A stretch of DNA of 64,000 bases from JANNSX01 sp041397825 (GCA_041397825.1 JAWKVX010000006.1:434001-498000), one strand, 5' to 3'. Shown: positions 46,170 to 54,704, numbered from the stretch's first letter. Notes: generated by a model from the sequence alone, not told the origin. Numbers and translations: made by a program.

Positions 46170-46460
46170 TCAGCCCGCCGCGAGCCTGAGCGTTCGGACA
46201 CCATCCATGCACGACACGTTCGCCGCCCGCTCGGGCTGGCGTACGGGCTGGAGCGTCACGACCGAGCTCGACACCCGCTCCGCCATCATCTCGATGGCGC
46301 GGTCCCAGGAGAGGTCCTGTGTCTTCGCAACCTTCACGCCGAAGCTCAGGGCGGCCTCGCGGGGCCCGCCGCCTTCGCGATAGACCCTGGCGGCCGCCTG
46401 ACGGGCAAGGCCGACGGCCTGGGACCACTGGACGGGATTGATGTTCGCCGGGCACTGCAT
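46170..46460 (-). CDS. Small protein of unknown function, 96 residues
   Basis: The ATG at 46460 has a strong AGGAAGGA ribosome-binding site. The sequence (INPVQWSQAVGLARQAAARV, then ALSFGVKVAKTQ) is amphipathic and helical, with no signal peptide or membrane segment. I do not recognise a family. The frame is open further upstream to 46820, but that extension has no ribosome-binding site and looks non-coding. It is convergent with the HNH gene. Confidence 0.6.
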   Translation of the reverse strand: MQCPANINPVQWSQAVGLARQAAARVYREGGGPREAALSFGVKVAKTQDLSWDRAIEMMAERVSSSVVTLQPVRQPERAANVSCMDGVRTLRLAAG

Positions 46461-47428
46461 GTTCGACTTCCTTCCTGTTTGCGCTCTTCGGCGCGACGCC
46501 TTCACTGTCAAGAACTGGTGGCAAGCGCACCCGGAGGAGAACAGCTCCACGACGCAATACCGGTCACGTAGAGCCCTTTCGGGGAAATGCTCGACCGCGC
46601 ACGCTTGCCATATCGTCTCCGGACCCGGCCACGCTGACGCGGCCGGGTCTCGAGAAATCTCGCCGCTCCCTGAGCGATTTCCTCCGATGTGCTCCTGCTC
46701 AACACTGTGTTTGATGCCTGTGAACAATCTGCTTTCGGGGGCTTGCGAGAGACGCTCGACGCAACACGGACGCAACATCACGCAACGCTTACAACCAACG
46801 CGACGCAACCAACGCAACACTTACGAGACTGATCGGGCAAAGCCGGTGCCTGAAATCATGGCCCGGAACGCGAGTGACGCAACAAACGCAACTAGTGCAA
46901 CTGACGCAACTCGACGGAAACTTTCGAGCCCAAGCGGGCATGCTCGACGACGGGAGCACGCTTCGCAACGCAGGCCAGGATCCGCGCCAACCGGGTCTGG
47001 ATCCTCGAGCCTCGACCTAGACGCCAGCTCAGGATTCGACGCTTCAACTTCGACGCCAGGAGATTACGCGGCGTCAGATGAACCAGAGCTGAGGATGAGG
47101 AACGCGACGCAACCGAACGCAACAGATACTGACGGGCCGATACGCTGCCGGACGGTACTGTTGAGAGGCGGACCCTGGCCCCCTTCGCCAAGCGATACGC
47201 AGCTTGCTTCGGGTTTACGCGGCCGACTGACACCCGCTTCGTCTCCCAACTCCCGCGGCACTGACTTTCCATCCGCGGACAAGGGAGGATTATTCGTTGC
47301 AATCAGGCGACAATGTGGATGCAATTGGCCTCGCTCTGGGTATTTTGCTTGCAATTTGTTCACAGAGCTGGGTGGAGAGCGCGCGGCCCCGCCTTCGAAT
47401 CGGAATTGCCCTGTGCTGCAGCAACCGC
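46461..47428. other. Large non-coding region carrying an ACGCAAC repeat array
   Basis: 968 bases with no credible gene. Long open frames exist on both strands, but their translations are compositionally random and follow the repeats. The region includes the repeat array at 46759-47123 and lies downstream of the peptide/kinase/nucleotidyltransferase operon. It has more A and T in places than its surroundings and may be recently acquired. Confidence 0.5.
46759..47123. repeat. ACGCAAC short direct-repeat array
   Basis: Ten exact copies of ACGCAAC, starting at 46759, 46770, 46780, 46803, 46812, 46877, 46886, 46904, 47107 and 47117, plus variants GTGCAAC (46895) and TCGCAAC (46963). All are in the same direction, mostly 9-11 bp apart, about one helical turn. 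The run 46877-46910 is four units at an exact 9-base period. This looks like an iteron or a binding array on one face of the helix. Confidence 0.6.
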
Positions 47429-48532
47429 TCAGCCGGCGGTGCGATTTCGGAGTTTGGCCAGTTTTTTCAAAAGCTTCGGCGCAAGCTTCGACGGCCTGGC
47501 TATGCTCTTGGCCAGACGAAGCGTCCGCTTGCGATCGTGCAGGAGCCGCTTCGCCTCGGCACCGGCCAGACTGAGTGTGGCTGTGAGTTGCCTGTGGAGC
47601 AACGGTTGAGAGAGGCGACCTCGCGCACGCTCGGCCCAGGCACATTGCGGCGCCGCGAAGATTATTCCCGAGCAATCGAGGCCGAATGTCCCGGCCGCGG
47701 CAAGTAGGGCCAGCACGCCCTCCCGAGCCAGCTCGGGCACAGTTCGAATCGCCGCCTCGAGGTCGAGCAATCCCGATTCGCGCTGTAGCATGGCCAGGTC
47801 GAGAAGATCGCGCAACAGCAAACGGCTATCGGCAAAATAGCCATGGTGGCTCTGGCTGTGGAGCGCGAGATAGGCGACGCGAACCGCGGGCGATGGGATG
47901 CGTATCTCGACGCCGCCGATGTCGACGATCCTCGCTTCCGACCAGAGCTCCGTCTCAAGCGCCGTCCAGTCGCCCTCAGCGAACGGCCGGCTGTGCAACT
48001 CGACGACAGTGATGCCGTCTGGACCGAGCATCGGCGGTGCATGCGCGTCCCGATCCGGCAAGTACTCCTCCCGGCTCGCGACAAACCCGGCGGCGGCCAG
48101 CACACCGACGGCGTTTTCGAGATCGGCGGCCGCGACGATCAGGTCGAGGTCGCTCAGAAAGCGCCAGGGGGCGGCGTCCGCACTTGCGGCGAGGAATGCC
48201 GCGCCCTTGACGGCCACGGCATCGATTCCGGCGGCGCCGAGCTGCCCTGAGATGTGGGTCAACGAGGACCGGAGATGCTGGTTTCGGTCGCGATTGGCGC
48301 GGGCGATCGTCTCGAGATAGGCACGCGTATCCTCGGCCGGAGTCCAGCCCGGGCCCGGATCGGCGAGCGCTGGGGCCAGAGCCGGCAGAACGAGATGGGC
48401 GCTCGCCAGGCGAATGGTCTCGAGCCACGTCCTTTCGTCGAGGGGCGTCGGTGGCGCGGCGAGGCCTCGTGTGATGCCGGCGGTCTGGCGGAGCAGCATC
48501 TCGGTCACGAGGAGAGGCGCGTCCGACCTCAT
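47429..48532 (-). CDS. Nucleotidyltransferase-family protein of a putative peptide-modification operon
   Basis: 367 residues from the ATG at 48532, whose start overlaps the stop of the upstream kinase gene (ATGA), so the two are translationally coupled. It belongs to the uncharacterised nucleotidyltransferase family found beside PqqD, HprK-like kinases and some lasso peptides. The signature VKGAAFLAA, then WRFLSDLDLIV with paired aspartates, and later LHSQSHHGYF, are visible. Family members are proposed to transfer nucleotidyl groups to small peptides or proteins. No signal or membrane segment is present. Third gene of the operon peptide, PqqD-HprK, nucleotidyltransferase. Confidence 0.75.
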   Translation of the reverse strand: MRSDAPLLVTEMLLRQTAGITRGLAAPPTPLDERTWLETIRLASAHLVLPALAPALADPGPGWTPAEDTRAYLETIARANRDRNQHLRSSLTHISGQLGAAGIDAVAVKGAAFLAASADAAPWRFLSDLDLIVAAADLENAVGVLAAAGFVASREEYLPDRDAHAPPMLGPDGITVVELHSRPFAEGDWTALETELWSEARIVDIGGVEIRIPSPAVRVAYLALHSQSHHGYFADSRLLLRDLLDLAMLQRESGLLDLEAAIRTVPELAREGVLALLAAAGTFGLDCSGIIFAAPQCAWAERARGRLSQPLLHRQLTATLSLAGAEAKRLLHDRKRTLRLAKSIARPSKLAPKLLKKLAKLRNRTAG

Positions 48533-49638
48533 GCGAGCGCTCCGGACGCCGACCGGATCCAGTCGGCGGCCTGGTCTACGTCGCCATAGGCCAAGTGCCA
48601 GGCGGGAACGGTGTCGCATAGCCGTGCCAGCGGGTGAATGGACCTCGGCTCGCCGTCGGGTTCCGAGCCGGTCGTGATGGCGAGCTGCAAGGCGGCCTCG
48701 GGGGCGAGACGCTCCGCCTCGAGAGCGACCCCGGGGGCGTAGTAGGGGAACACGAGCCTCTGCGCACGGACCGTCTGGGCCGGGGCGACGGCGTAGGATC
48801 TCGCGTCGAGGTAGCGCACCCGAAGCCGGCGCGTCGCGAGCACCGGCAGCGCGTCAAGCTCGGGGAACCTCCGCGCAACGGTGGACCAGCTGCCGGATTT
48901 CACCGACAGGCCGATCGGAAAGGGGTGGACGGAGGTGCCGCCGCGGTCGAGCGCGGAAAGATCGTCCGCGACGTAGTGGAGGCCTTGCGCCAGGAGAGCC
49001 GTCGCCAGCGTCGACTTGCCCGAGCCGCTCGCACCGAGGAGCAGAATGCCGCCCTCCGGTCCGGCGACGGTCGATGCGTGCAGAATGGCGCCGACCTGCT
49101 CGGCACCGACGAGGTGGAGGAGGGCCTGTCGCAAAACCTCGCTCCGGGCAGCCGCACGTCCGCTGATGAGCCGGGTCGCGCCATCGACTTGGACGGCGAG
49201 CCGATCGACATCGCAAGGAAAAGCCTCGATGAGGTGATCCGGTACCGCGGCGGCGCATGCGAGGGGAGCCAGCACTGCGTCGAGCAGCGCGGCCAGAACC
49301 TGATCTCGCGCGACGACCCTGATTGCCCGCCCGTGGCCCAAGGTGTAGCGCTGATCGAGATCGGCGCCGCCGTTGGCGGATGGTGCGTGCACGGCGAGCT
49401 GCCCGGCGGGTTCGGCGGGCGCAGTTCCGCCGAGGAAGCCCTGGGCTTGCCAGCGGGCTTTGAGGTCATGAGCGTCGGGCTCCGGTCCGACGCCGTCGTC
49501 GGTGGTCGCTTCACCGCGCTGCTGCAGGTCGTGCCAGAGCTGACTGGCCTCGGCATTCAGCAGAGCGAGCGCGCCCGTATCGACCCGATAGAGACAGGAG
49601 AGGCCACCGACCGTCGCCACCTCAACCGGGCTCGTCAC
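48529..49638 (-). CDS. PqqD-like/HprK-like kinase fusion
   Basis: 369 residues. The start is GTG at 49638, with GGGAGG 7-8 bases upstream; codons further upstream overlap the peptide gene. The N-terminal 70-80 residues look like a PqqD-type peptide-recognition domain (YRVDTGALALLNAEASQLWH). The C-terminal 230 residues are an HPr-kinase/PEPCK-like domain with the P-loop LLLGASGSGKST (Gly202-Ser209, Lys208) and YVADDLSALDRGG. HprK relatives in lasso-peptide clusters phosphorylate precursor peptides, and PqqD domains bind leader peptides, so this fusion could recognise and phosphorylate the peptide encoded upstream. That role is inference. Confidence 0.78.
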   Translation of the reverse strand: MTSPVEVATVGGLSCLYRVDTGALALLNAEASQLWHDLQQRGEATTDDGVGPEPDAHDLKARWQAQGFLGGTAPAEPAGQLAVHAPSANGGADLDQRYTLGHGRAIRVVARDQVLAALLDAVLAPLACAAAVPDHLIEAFPCDVDRLAVQVDGATRLISGRAAARSEVLRQALLHLVGAEQVGAILHASTVAGPEGGILLLGASGSGKSTLATALLAQGLHYVADDLSALDRGGTSVHPFPIGLSVKSGSWSTVARRFPELDALPVLATRRLRVRYLDARSYAVAPAQTVRAQRLVFPYYAPGVALEAERLAPEAALQLAITTGSEPDGEPRSIHPLARLCDTVPAWHLAYGDVDQAADWIRSASGALA

Positions 49639-49661
49639 GCCGGACCTCCCGTGCAAGCGTC

Positions 49662-49868
49662 TTAGACCGGCGACGCCTTGCCGTTGACCTGCCAACCGTT
49701 CTTGTTGCCGGCGTCCGGGCAGGCCGAAGCAGAGCCAGCCTCCAGCAGAACCAGCATCGCTGGAGCTGTGACGGCGGCGAACTTGCCGATATCCTTCAGC
49801 GACTGACGGCGCGATTTCAGCGTCTCGGCGCGCTCATCCGCCGCCTTCGTCGATGTCTCGTTGCTCAC
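49662..49868 (-). CDS. Short peptide with a Tat-like leader, candidate modified precursor
   Basis: 68 residues from a GTG at 49868 with GAGGG upstream. The N-terminus is charged; then SRRQSLK (residues 19-25) resembles a twin-arginine export motif, followed by a hydrophobic stretch (FAAVTAPAMLVLLEA, 30-44) and a likely cleavage site after SASA (49). The remaining 19 residues begin with Cys50 and end in GKASPV. Such a short mature part is unlikely to be a folded enzyme. As the first gene upstream of a PqqD-HprK kinase and a nucleotidyltransferase, it is the natural substrate candidate. Confidence 0.65.
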   Translation of the reverse strand: MSNETSTKAADERAETLKSRRQSLKDIGKFAAVTAPAMLVLLEAGSASACPDAGNKNGWQVNGKASPV

Positions 49869-49935
49869 GACAGCACCCTCGCAACGTGATGTTCTGGATC
49901 AGCGTTCGAGGGTCGTTCAAACGTGTGAAGAAAGG

Positions 49936-50460
49936 CTAAACTTGTGCCGTGCTGGGCCGCCGGAAGGCTGCGGCAAAGCCGACGACAGCGAGGCCGAGAG
50001 AGATCACGGCGCTCCAGCCGGCGAAGGACAGCCCGAGGAAGCGCCACGATGCCTCGTCGCAGCGAATGCGCTTCTCGGTCTCGATGCCCTCGATGATGCT
50101 GCCGCCGGTCGCGAGATCGCCGAGCGAACCGCATTCTGTGGGGCCCGCCCACCATTTCCATTCGACGCCGGAATGGTAGACGCCGAGCCCTGCGTTCCAG
50201 ACGAGGCCGAGCGCCGCCAGCACCAGGATCGTCCGGCCGAACGGCTGACGGCCAGTGGCGAGCATGAGGGCCGCCAGCAGTCCTGCAGGGATGGCGGCGT
50301 AGTAGGCGATGCGCTCTTTCAGGCAGAGTGGGCAGGGCCGGTAGCCGCCCAAGTGCTCGTAGGCGAGGGCCGCGGCGATGGTGAGTGTCGCGCCGGCCGC
50401 CAGCAGCAGGGCGAGCTGGCAGGGAGTGATGTTGCGAAGACGCCCGAGCATATCAGCCAT
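49936..50460 (-). CDS. dsbB: Disulfide bond formation protein DsbB
   Basis: An inner-membrane quinone-linked oxidase that recharges DsbA. The 174-residue protein has four predicted membrane helices, the CPLC redox pair (Cys43 and Cys46) in the first periplasmic loop, and the second pair Cys110 and Cys134 in the second loop. The start ATG at 50460 follows the dedA stop by 6 bases, so the two genes form an operon. A dsbA gene is not in the window. Confidence 0.92.
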   Translation of the reverse strand: MADMLGRLRNITPCQLALLLAAGATLTIAAALAYEHLGGYRPCPLCLKERIAYYAAIPAGLLAALMLATGRQPFGRTILVLAALGLVWNAGLGVYHSGVEWKWWAGPTECGSLGDLATGGSIIEGIETEKRIRCDEASWRFLGLSFAGWSAVISLGLAVVGFAAAFRRPSTAQV

Positions 50461-50466
50461 CGTCCG

Positions 50467-51075
50467 TCAGATCACGTATTTGAGGGCTACGAATCCCGCG
50501 ACGATGAAGAATAGCATGACACCAGCCACGAGCCCGAGATTCCGCTCGATGGTCGTCCTCAGGCCATCGCCGAAACGGTTGAGGATTCCGGCGACGACGA
50601 AGAAGCGCGCGCCGCGCGTGATGAGCGAAAGCACGATGAACCAGAACAAATCATAGCCGGCCAATCCGCTGGCGATGGTGACGATCTTATAGGGAATGGG
50701 CGTCAAGCCCTTGATCAGGATGATCCAATGTCCCCATTCCTGATACATGTGACGGAACTGGTCGATGCGGTCGCCATATCCGTAGATCGAAATAAGCCAG
50801 TGTCCGACCGTCTCGTAGAGGGCAGCACCGATCCAGTAGCCGAACAGCCCGCCGAGGACTGACGTCACCGTGCAGATCAGGGCGTAGAGCCAGGCCTTGC
50901 TCGGCTTCGCCAGCGCCATCGGAATGAGCATGACGTCGGGGGGTACAGGAAAGAACGAGCTCTCCGCGAACGAGATGAGCCCGAGCACATAGGGTGCGTT
51001 CGGGCTTTCGGCGTAAGCGATGGTCTTGTCGTAGAGGCGGCGTAACATGGCGGATTTGCTTATAGAGGTGGCCAT
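50467..51075 (-). CDS. DedA-family membrane protein (YqaA-like)
   Basis: A 202-residue inner-membrane protein of the DedA/VTT superfamily. Family blocks include LISFAESSFFPVPPDVMLIPMA and GHWIILIKGLTPIPYKIVTI, with four or five membrane segments. The start at 51075 (MATSISKSAMLRRLYDK) is preferred; the frame upstream runs antisense through the tRNA gene. Members are proposed lipid scramblases/flippases for membrane maintenance. It is followed by dsbB. Confidence 0.88.
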   Translation of the reverse strand: MATSISKSAMLRRLYDKTIAYAESPNAPYVLGLISFAESSFFPVPPDVMLIPMALAKPSKAWLYALICTVTSVLGGLFGYWIGAALYETVGHWLISIYGYGDRIDQFRHMYQEWGHWIILIKGLTPIPYKIVTIASGLAGYDLFWFIVLSLITRGARFFVVAGILNRFGDGLRTTIERNLGLVAGVMLFFIVAGFVALKYVI

Positions 51076-51398
51076 GCTTTGTCCATGACGGCGAGGCGAG
51101 CGCGCCCGAATTGCACCAGCGACGCTGCCGCGCGATTGCAATGCTTCGGCCGAGGTTGACGGCAATTCCGCGGTCGATATCATCCCGGCCGACGAAGCCC
51201 GCGTGCGGGCAAGCCCCTGTGGCGGAATCGGTAGACGCGGCAGACTCAAAATCTGTTGTCCGTGAGGATGTGCCCGTTCGAGTCGGGCCAGGGGCACCAG
51301 CCGGCCGGCTTGGCGGCGACAGCGCGGGATGCGGGCCGGATGCAAGAGACGACGGCCGCCGGGGCCGGTCTCAGGACTCATGCAAGAGGGGTCGAGAC
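51076..51398. other. Region between dedA and the carboxypeptidase gene, holding tRNA-Leu
   Basis: 323 bases containing one tRNA gene (51213-51299). The remaining 137 bases upstream of it and 99 bases downstream contain no protein gene; they presumably carry the dedA and tRNA promoters and the leader of the carboxypeptidase gene. Confidence 0.45.
51213..51299 (+). tRNA. tRNA-Leu (anticodon CAA)
   Basis: 87 bases including an encoded CCA end. The acceptor stem GCCCCTG (51213-51219) pairs with CAGGGGC (51289-51295). The anticodon stem GCAGA/TCTGT encloses the loop CTCAAAA, giving anticodon CAA, which reads UUG. The T-arm is GTTCGAGTC-type. The long variable arm GTTGTCCGTGAGGAT is typical of tRNA-Leu. 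Confidence 0.95.
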
Positions 51399-52436
51399 AT
51401 GTGGTCGAGGCTGCTGGCGGTGCTGCTCTTCCTGGCGTTGGCGAGCCAGGCCGCATCTGCGGGTCCGGCGCTGTTGTTCGACGCCAAGACCGGCGACGTG
51501 CTCTACAGCGAGGAGCAGGATCAGAGCTGGCATCCGGCCTCGCTGACCAAGCTGATGACGGCCTACATCGCTTTCGAGTCACTGAAGCAAGGCACACTCA
51601 AGATCGACGACAAGCTGGTCTGCAGCCAGGGGGCGTTCAAGGTCTCGCCGAGCAAGGTCGGCCTGAAGCTCGGCGGCGAGATCGCCGTCGATCTGGCGAT
51701 CCGGGCGCTCGTCATCAAATCCGCCAACGACATGGCGATCATGCTCGGTGAGAAGATCGCCGGCAGCGAGGCGGCGTTCGTCCAGATGATGAACGCCAAA
51801 GCCAAGGCGCTCGGCATGTCCGGGACGCATTTCGCCAATCCGCACGGGCTGCCGGACGCCTCGCAGCGGACCACGGCGCGCGACCTCGCCAAGCTGACGC
51901 TCGCGCTTATACGCGACTTTCCGGAGCATGCCGCGCTATTTGCCATGCCGGACATGACGATCGGCAAGAAGAAGCTCAGATCACACAACAAGCTGCTCGG
52001 CCACCTGGCAGGCGCGGATGGCATGAAGACCGGATTCATTTGCGACTCCGGCTACAATATCGTCGCCTCGGCGACACGCGGCGGCACGCGTCTGATCGCC
52101 ATCGTCCTGGGCGAGCCGACCGCCGAGGCACGCAATGTCCGTGCCGCCATGCTCATCGAGCACGGCTTCGAGACCGGCGGCTGGAAGAGCTTTTTCGGGA
52201 CGCCGACGCTCGAGACGTTGCCCATGTCGGATGGTGCAACGGCCAATCCCGTCAACGTCCGCAAGAGCGTCGAAGCTTGGGCGTGTGGATGGCGTCCGCC
52301 CAAGAAGGACAAGAAGGCCGTTGCCGCCGCCAGCGTCGCAGTCGAGGAGTCGGAGGGGGATGCGGCGGCCGCCCTCGCCACGTCCAGCCCCTCGCTCGTC
52401 ATGCCGCCGCCCGAGCAGAAGCCCGCCAAACGATAG
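51399..52436 (+). CDS. D-alanyl-D-alanine carboxypeptidase (S11 family)
   Basis: A penicillin-binding protein 5/6-type enzyme that trims the terminal D-Ala of peptidoglycan pentapeptides in the periplasm. 345 residues. The ATG at 51399 starts a classic signal peptide (WSRLLAVLLFLALASQAASA), and AGAGGGG precedes it. The catalytic triad motifs are SLTK (Ser48-Lys51), SAND and KTGF. A C-terminal extension rich in Ala, Glu and Pro follows the catalytic domain; I see no clear amphipathic membrane anchor. It lies 99 bases after tRNA-Leu. Confidence 0.92.
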   Translation: MWSRLLAVLLFLALASQAASAGPALLFDAKTGDVLYSEEQDQSWHPASLTKLMTAYIAFESLKQGTLKIDDKLVCSQGAFKVSPSKVGLKLGGEIAVDLAIRALVIKSANDMAIMLGEKIAGSEAAFVQMMNAKAKALGMSGTHFANPHGLPDASQRTTARDLAKLTLALIRDFPEHAALFAMPDMTIGKKKLRSHNKLLGHLAGADGMKTGFICDSGYNIVASATRGGTRLIAIVLGEPTAEARNVRAAMLIEHGFETGGWKSFFGTPTLETLPMSDGATANPVNVRKSVEAWACGWRPPKKDKKAVAAASVAVEESEGDAAAALATSSPSLVMPPPEQKPAKR

Positions 52437-52454
52437 GTGGAGCCGATAGCAAGC

Positions 52455-52490
52455 CGGCTCGCCGACGCCGTGTTGCGCCTTAGCGAGCCG
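52455..52490 (+). terminator. Stem after the carboxypeptidase gene
   Basis: CGGCTCGC (52455-52462) pairs with GCGAGCCG (52483-52490) around a 20-base loop, 19 bases after the stop. There is no strong T-run, so this is a weak terminator candidate between two convergent genes. Confidence 0.3.
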
Positions 52491-52544
52491 TTGGGGCCGC
52501 AACCCTACGCGGCCCCTGAAAGAACTCTGGGATGGCGGTGCTGA

Positions 52545-52829
52545 TCAGACCGACGGCTCCTGAATGCGGTGTCTGCAACCGCCGCCCGGACCTTCGCTCG
52601 GCATGACCGAGAAGGACGGTTCCTCGACGGTCCCAGTGCCGGCGCTCGGCGCCACCTCGGTCGAGGTCGCTCCCTGAGCCTCCGGCGAAAGCGCCTCGGT
52701 CTCGCCTGTCGCTTCGGCGGCCGGCGGCGCAACCGCCTCATCTGCCAGTGCGGGGACAGCGGTTCCGCTCAGGGCCAGCAGCAGGCCGGCAGCCACCATG
52801 GTGAAGACTTCCTTACGGCGTACAACCAT
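52545..52829 (-). CDS. Small secreted acidic protein of unknown function
   Basis: 94 residues from the ATG at 52829, with a strong GAGGAGG ribosome-binding site. A signal peptide (VFTMVAAGLLLALSGTAVPA) ends at about ALA-D. The mature part of about 65 residues is rich in Ala, Pro, Glu and Thr, probably unstructured, and ends in a Gly/Cys patch. I recognise no family. It is convergent with the carboxypeptidase gene. Confidence 0.6.
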   Translation of the reverse strand: MVVRRKEVFTMVAAGLLLALSGTAVPALADEAVAPPAAEATGETEALSPEAQGATSTEVAPSAGTGTVEEPSFSVMPSEGPGGGCRHRIQEPSV

Positions 52830-52996
52830 TGGAACCTCCTCAAGCACATTGGCCTCGCCCGGATGAGCCGGGCGCTTAAGATTAATGTCTCACATTTGGC
52901 TCCTGCAGCAAACTGAAAACGCCTCGCGCGGTGGGTCGTCGAGGTCTTGGCGCTGTTCTTGCTTCCCGGCAGGTGAATGCAATCGGGCAGAGCAAG

Positions 52997-53233
52997 ATGA
53001 AACAGGCTGCGACAGAAACCACTCAAAAGGAAGCCAGCGCATCGCGGCGCGAGGTCGAGGTGATGGCCAGTGTCCTCGAGGGCCGGCACGGCGTCCTGGC
53101 GGTGGAGATCGCCGAGTTCCTCGCCGCTGTCCATGAGGATGGTGGCGACCTGCCACGCGCCGGCTCGTGGTACGAGGTTTCCTTGGCCATCCGCCGCCGG
53201 GAGTGCGAGCGGTTGGCCGGCGGCCGCAATTAA
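52997..53233 (+). CDS. Small protein of unknown function, 78 residues
   Basis: Starts at ATG 52997 (MKQAATETTQKEASASRREV) after a weak ribosome-binding site. A helical region with alternating charged and hydrophobic residues follows (VLEGRHGVLAVEIAEFLAAV, SWYEVSLAIRRREC). I recognise no family. It ends 52 bases before the flippase gene on the same strand and may be co-transcribed with it. Confidence 0.5.
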   Translation: MKQAATETTQKEASASRREVEVMASVLEGRHGVLAVEIAEFLAAVHEDGGDLPRAGSWYEVSLAIRRRECERLAGGRN

Positions 53234-53285
53234 TCGGACGTGAGCAGATTTTCGCTACAGTCCTGATTTTTCGGCAAATCACCCC

Positions 53286-54704
53286 ATGACCATTGAGCAG
53301 GATGTCAACGCCGAACCGCTGTCGAGACGCCAGGCCATCATCGCCGATGTGCTGGCGCGCCTTCGACACGCGCTTGCTCCGGATGGCGAGCGGGGCCGGG
53401 CCCAACGCGCGGCCCTGACAGCGTTCGCCATTCGCGTGCTGAGCGCCGGCATCGCCTATCTGACCCAGGTGGTGCTCGCCCGCTGGATGGGCAGCTATGA
53501 GTACGGCATCTTCGTTTTCGTCTGGGTGTGGGTGCTGATCCTCGGAGGATTGTCTTCGCTCGGCATCAACATCGCCGTCATCCGCTTCGTGCCCGAATAC
53601 AAGGAACGGAACGAGCCGGATCTGCTCCGCGGCATCCTGCTCGGCAGCCGGCTCCTGACCGTCCTCGTCTCGACCTCGGTCGCGCTCACTGGCCTGCTGG
53701 GGCTCAAGATCTTCGCCGCCAGTCTCGACAACCACTATGTGCTGCCGCTCTATCTTGCCCTGTTCTGTCTGCCGCTCTACACGCTGACCGACATGCAGGA
53801 CGGCATCGGCCGTGGTCATTCTTGGTTCCAGCTGGCGCTGCTGCCGCCCTATGTCATTCGGCCGCTGCTCATCCTACTCGCGATGGTCGCGGCGCATGAG
53901 CTCGACCTGCCCATGGTGGCGTCAACGGCGGCTGGCTGTGCGATCTTCGCGACGTGGGCGACGGGTCTGCTGCAGCTGGCACTGGTCCAGAGGCGTCTCG
54001 CGGTCGAGCCTGGACCGGGTTCGTATGCCTTCGAGACTAGGACCTGGCTTGTGACGGCGCTGCCAATCTTCATGATCTCCGGCTTCGAGCTTCTGATCCA
54101 GAACACCGATGTCCTGGTGCTGACCTCGTTCGAGTCGGCCGACACCGTCGGCATCTACTATGCGGCGCTGAAGACGATCGGGCTCATCTCGTTCGTGCAT
54201 TACGCTGTCGGCAGCGCGTTAGCGAGCCGGCTGTCCACGCTCAATACGCGGGGAGATCGCCAAGGGCTCGAGTCGTTCGTTCGCGATGCCGCCAACTGGA
54301 CCTTCTGGCCCTCACTCGGCGCGGCCGTGCTTCTGCTCCTGGCAGGGCCGGCGCTGCTCAGCCTGTTCGGCCCCGGCTTCGAGAGCGGCTATCCGGTGAT
54401 GTTCCTGATGGTCGTCGGCTATCTGATCCGGGCGAGCGTCGGTCCGGCCGAGTTCGTGCTGCGGATGCTCGGCGAGCAGACGAGCTGCGCCGTCGTGTTC
54501 GGGGTAAGCGCCGTCTTCAATTTGATGGCGAATTTGCTGCTCGTGCCGCAGTTGGGGCTGATTGGCGCGGCGATCTCGTCGTCGGCCACGCTGCTCGGAG
54601 CCTCGATCGCATTTTATGTCATCGCCAAGCGCCGTCTCGGTCTCGACATTGCCGTGTGGAGCGGCATGCTCGGACGGCGCGGTCGTCAGTCCGATCGCTC
54701 ATAA
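53286..54704 (+). CDS. Polysaccharide/oligosaccharide flippase (MOP superfamily)
   Basis: 472 residues with 12-14 predicted membrane helices. The first helix region (AFAIRVLSAGIAYLTQVVLA) is followed by the family pattern RWMGSYEYGIFVFVWVWVLI. It probably moves lipid-linked glycans or similar precursors across the inner membrane. No glycosyltransferase or polymerase genes are nearby, so it is not in a typical capsule locus. Its stop overlaps the end of the convergent CAP-domain gene by 6 bases. Confidence 0.85.
   Translation: MTIEQDVNAEPLSRRQAIIADVLARLRHALAPDGERGRAQRAALTAFAIRVLSAGIAYLTQVVLARWMGSYEYGIFVFVWVWVLILGGLSSLGINIAVIRFVPEYKERNEPDLLRGILLGSRLLTVLVSTSVALTGLLGLKIFAASLDNHYVLPLYLALFCLPLYTLTDMQDGIGRGHSWFQLALLPPYVIRPLLILLAMVAAHELDLPMVASTAAGCAIFATWATGLLQLALVQRRLAVEPGPGSYAFETRTWLVTALPIFMISGFELLIQNTDVLVLTSFESADTVGIYYAALKTIGLISFVHYAVGSALASRLSTLNTRGDRQGLESFVRDAANWTFWPSLGAAVLLLLAGPALLSLFGPGFESGYPVMFLMVVGYLIRASVGPAEFVLRMLGEQTSCAVVFGVSAVFNLMANLLLVPQLGLIGAAISSSATLLGASIAFYVIAKRRLGLDIAVWSGMLGRRGRQSDRS

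Noticed and set aside
46759..47123. CRISPR array
   Set aside because: The repeats are only 7 bases with 2-4 base gaps; there are no 25-40 base repeats or unique spacers, and no cas genes are present.
46438..47574. 378-codon plus-strand frame through the repeat region
   Set aside because: Its translation is compositionally random apart from repeat-derived Ala-Thr runs, it crosses into the end of the nucleotidyltransferase gene on the other strand, and it lacks a ribosome-binding site.
47064..47675. 203-codon minus-strand frame upstream of 47429
   Set aside because: It overlaps the end of the nucleotidyltransferase gene in another frame and shows no family features.
47429..49868. Lasso-peptide gene cluster
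   Set aside because: The required cysteine protease-like (B) and asparagine-synthetase-like (C) genes are absent, so only the tailoring-type enzymes are shared.
51213..51299. tRNA-Leu as an integration site for a mobile element
   Set aside because: No integrase gene and no repeated copy of the tRNA 3' end was seen nearby.
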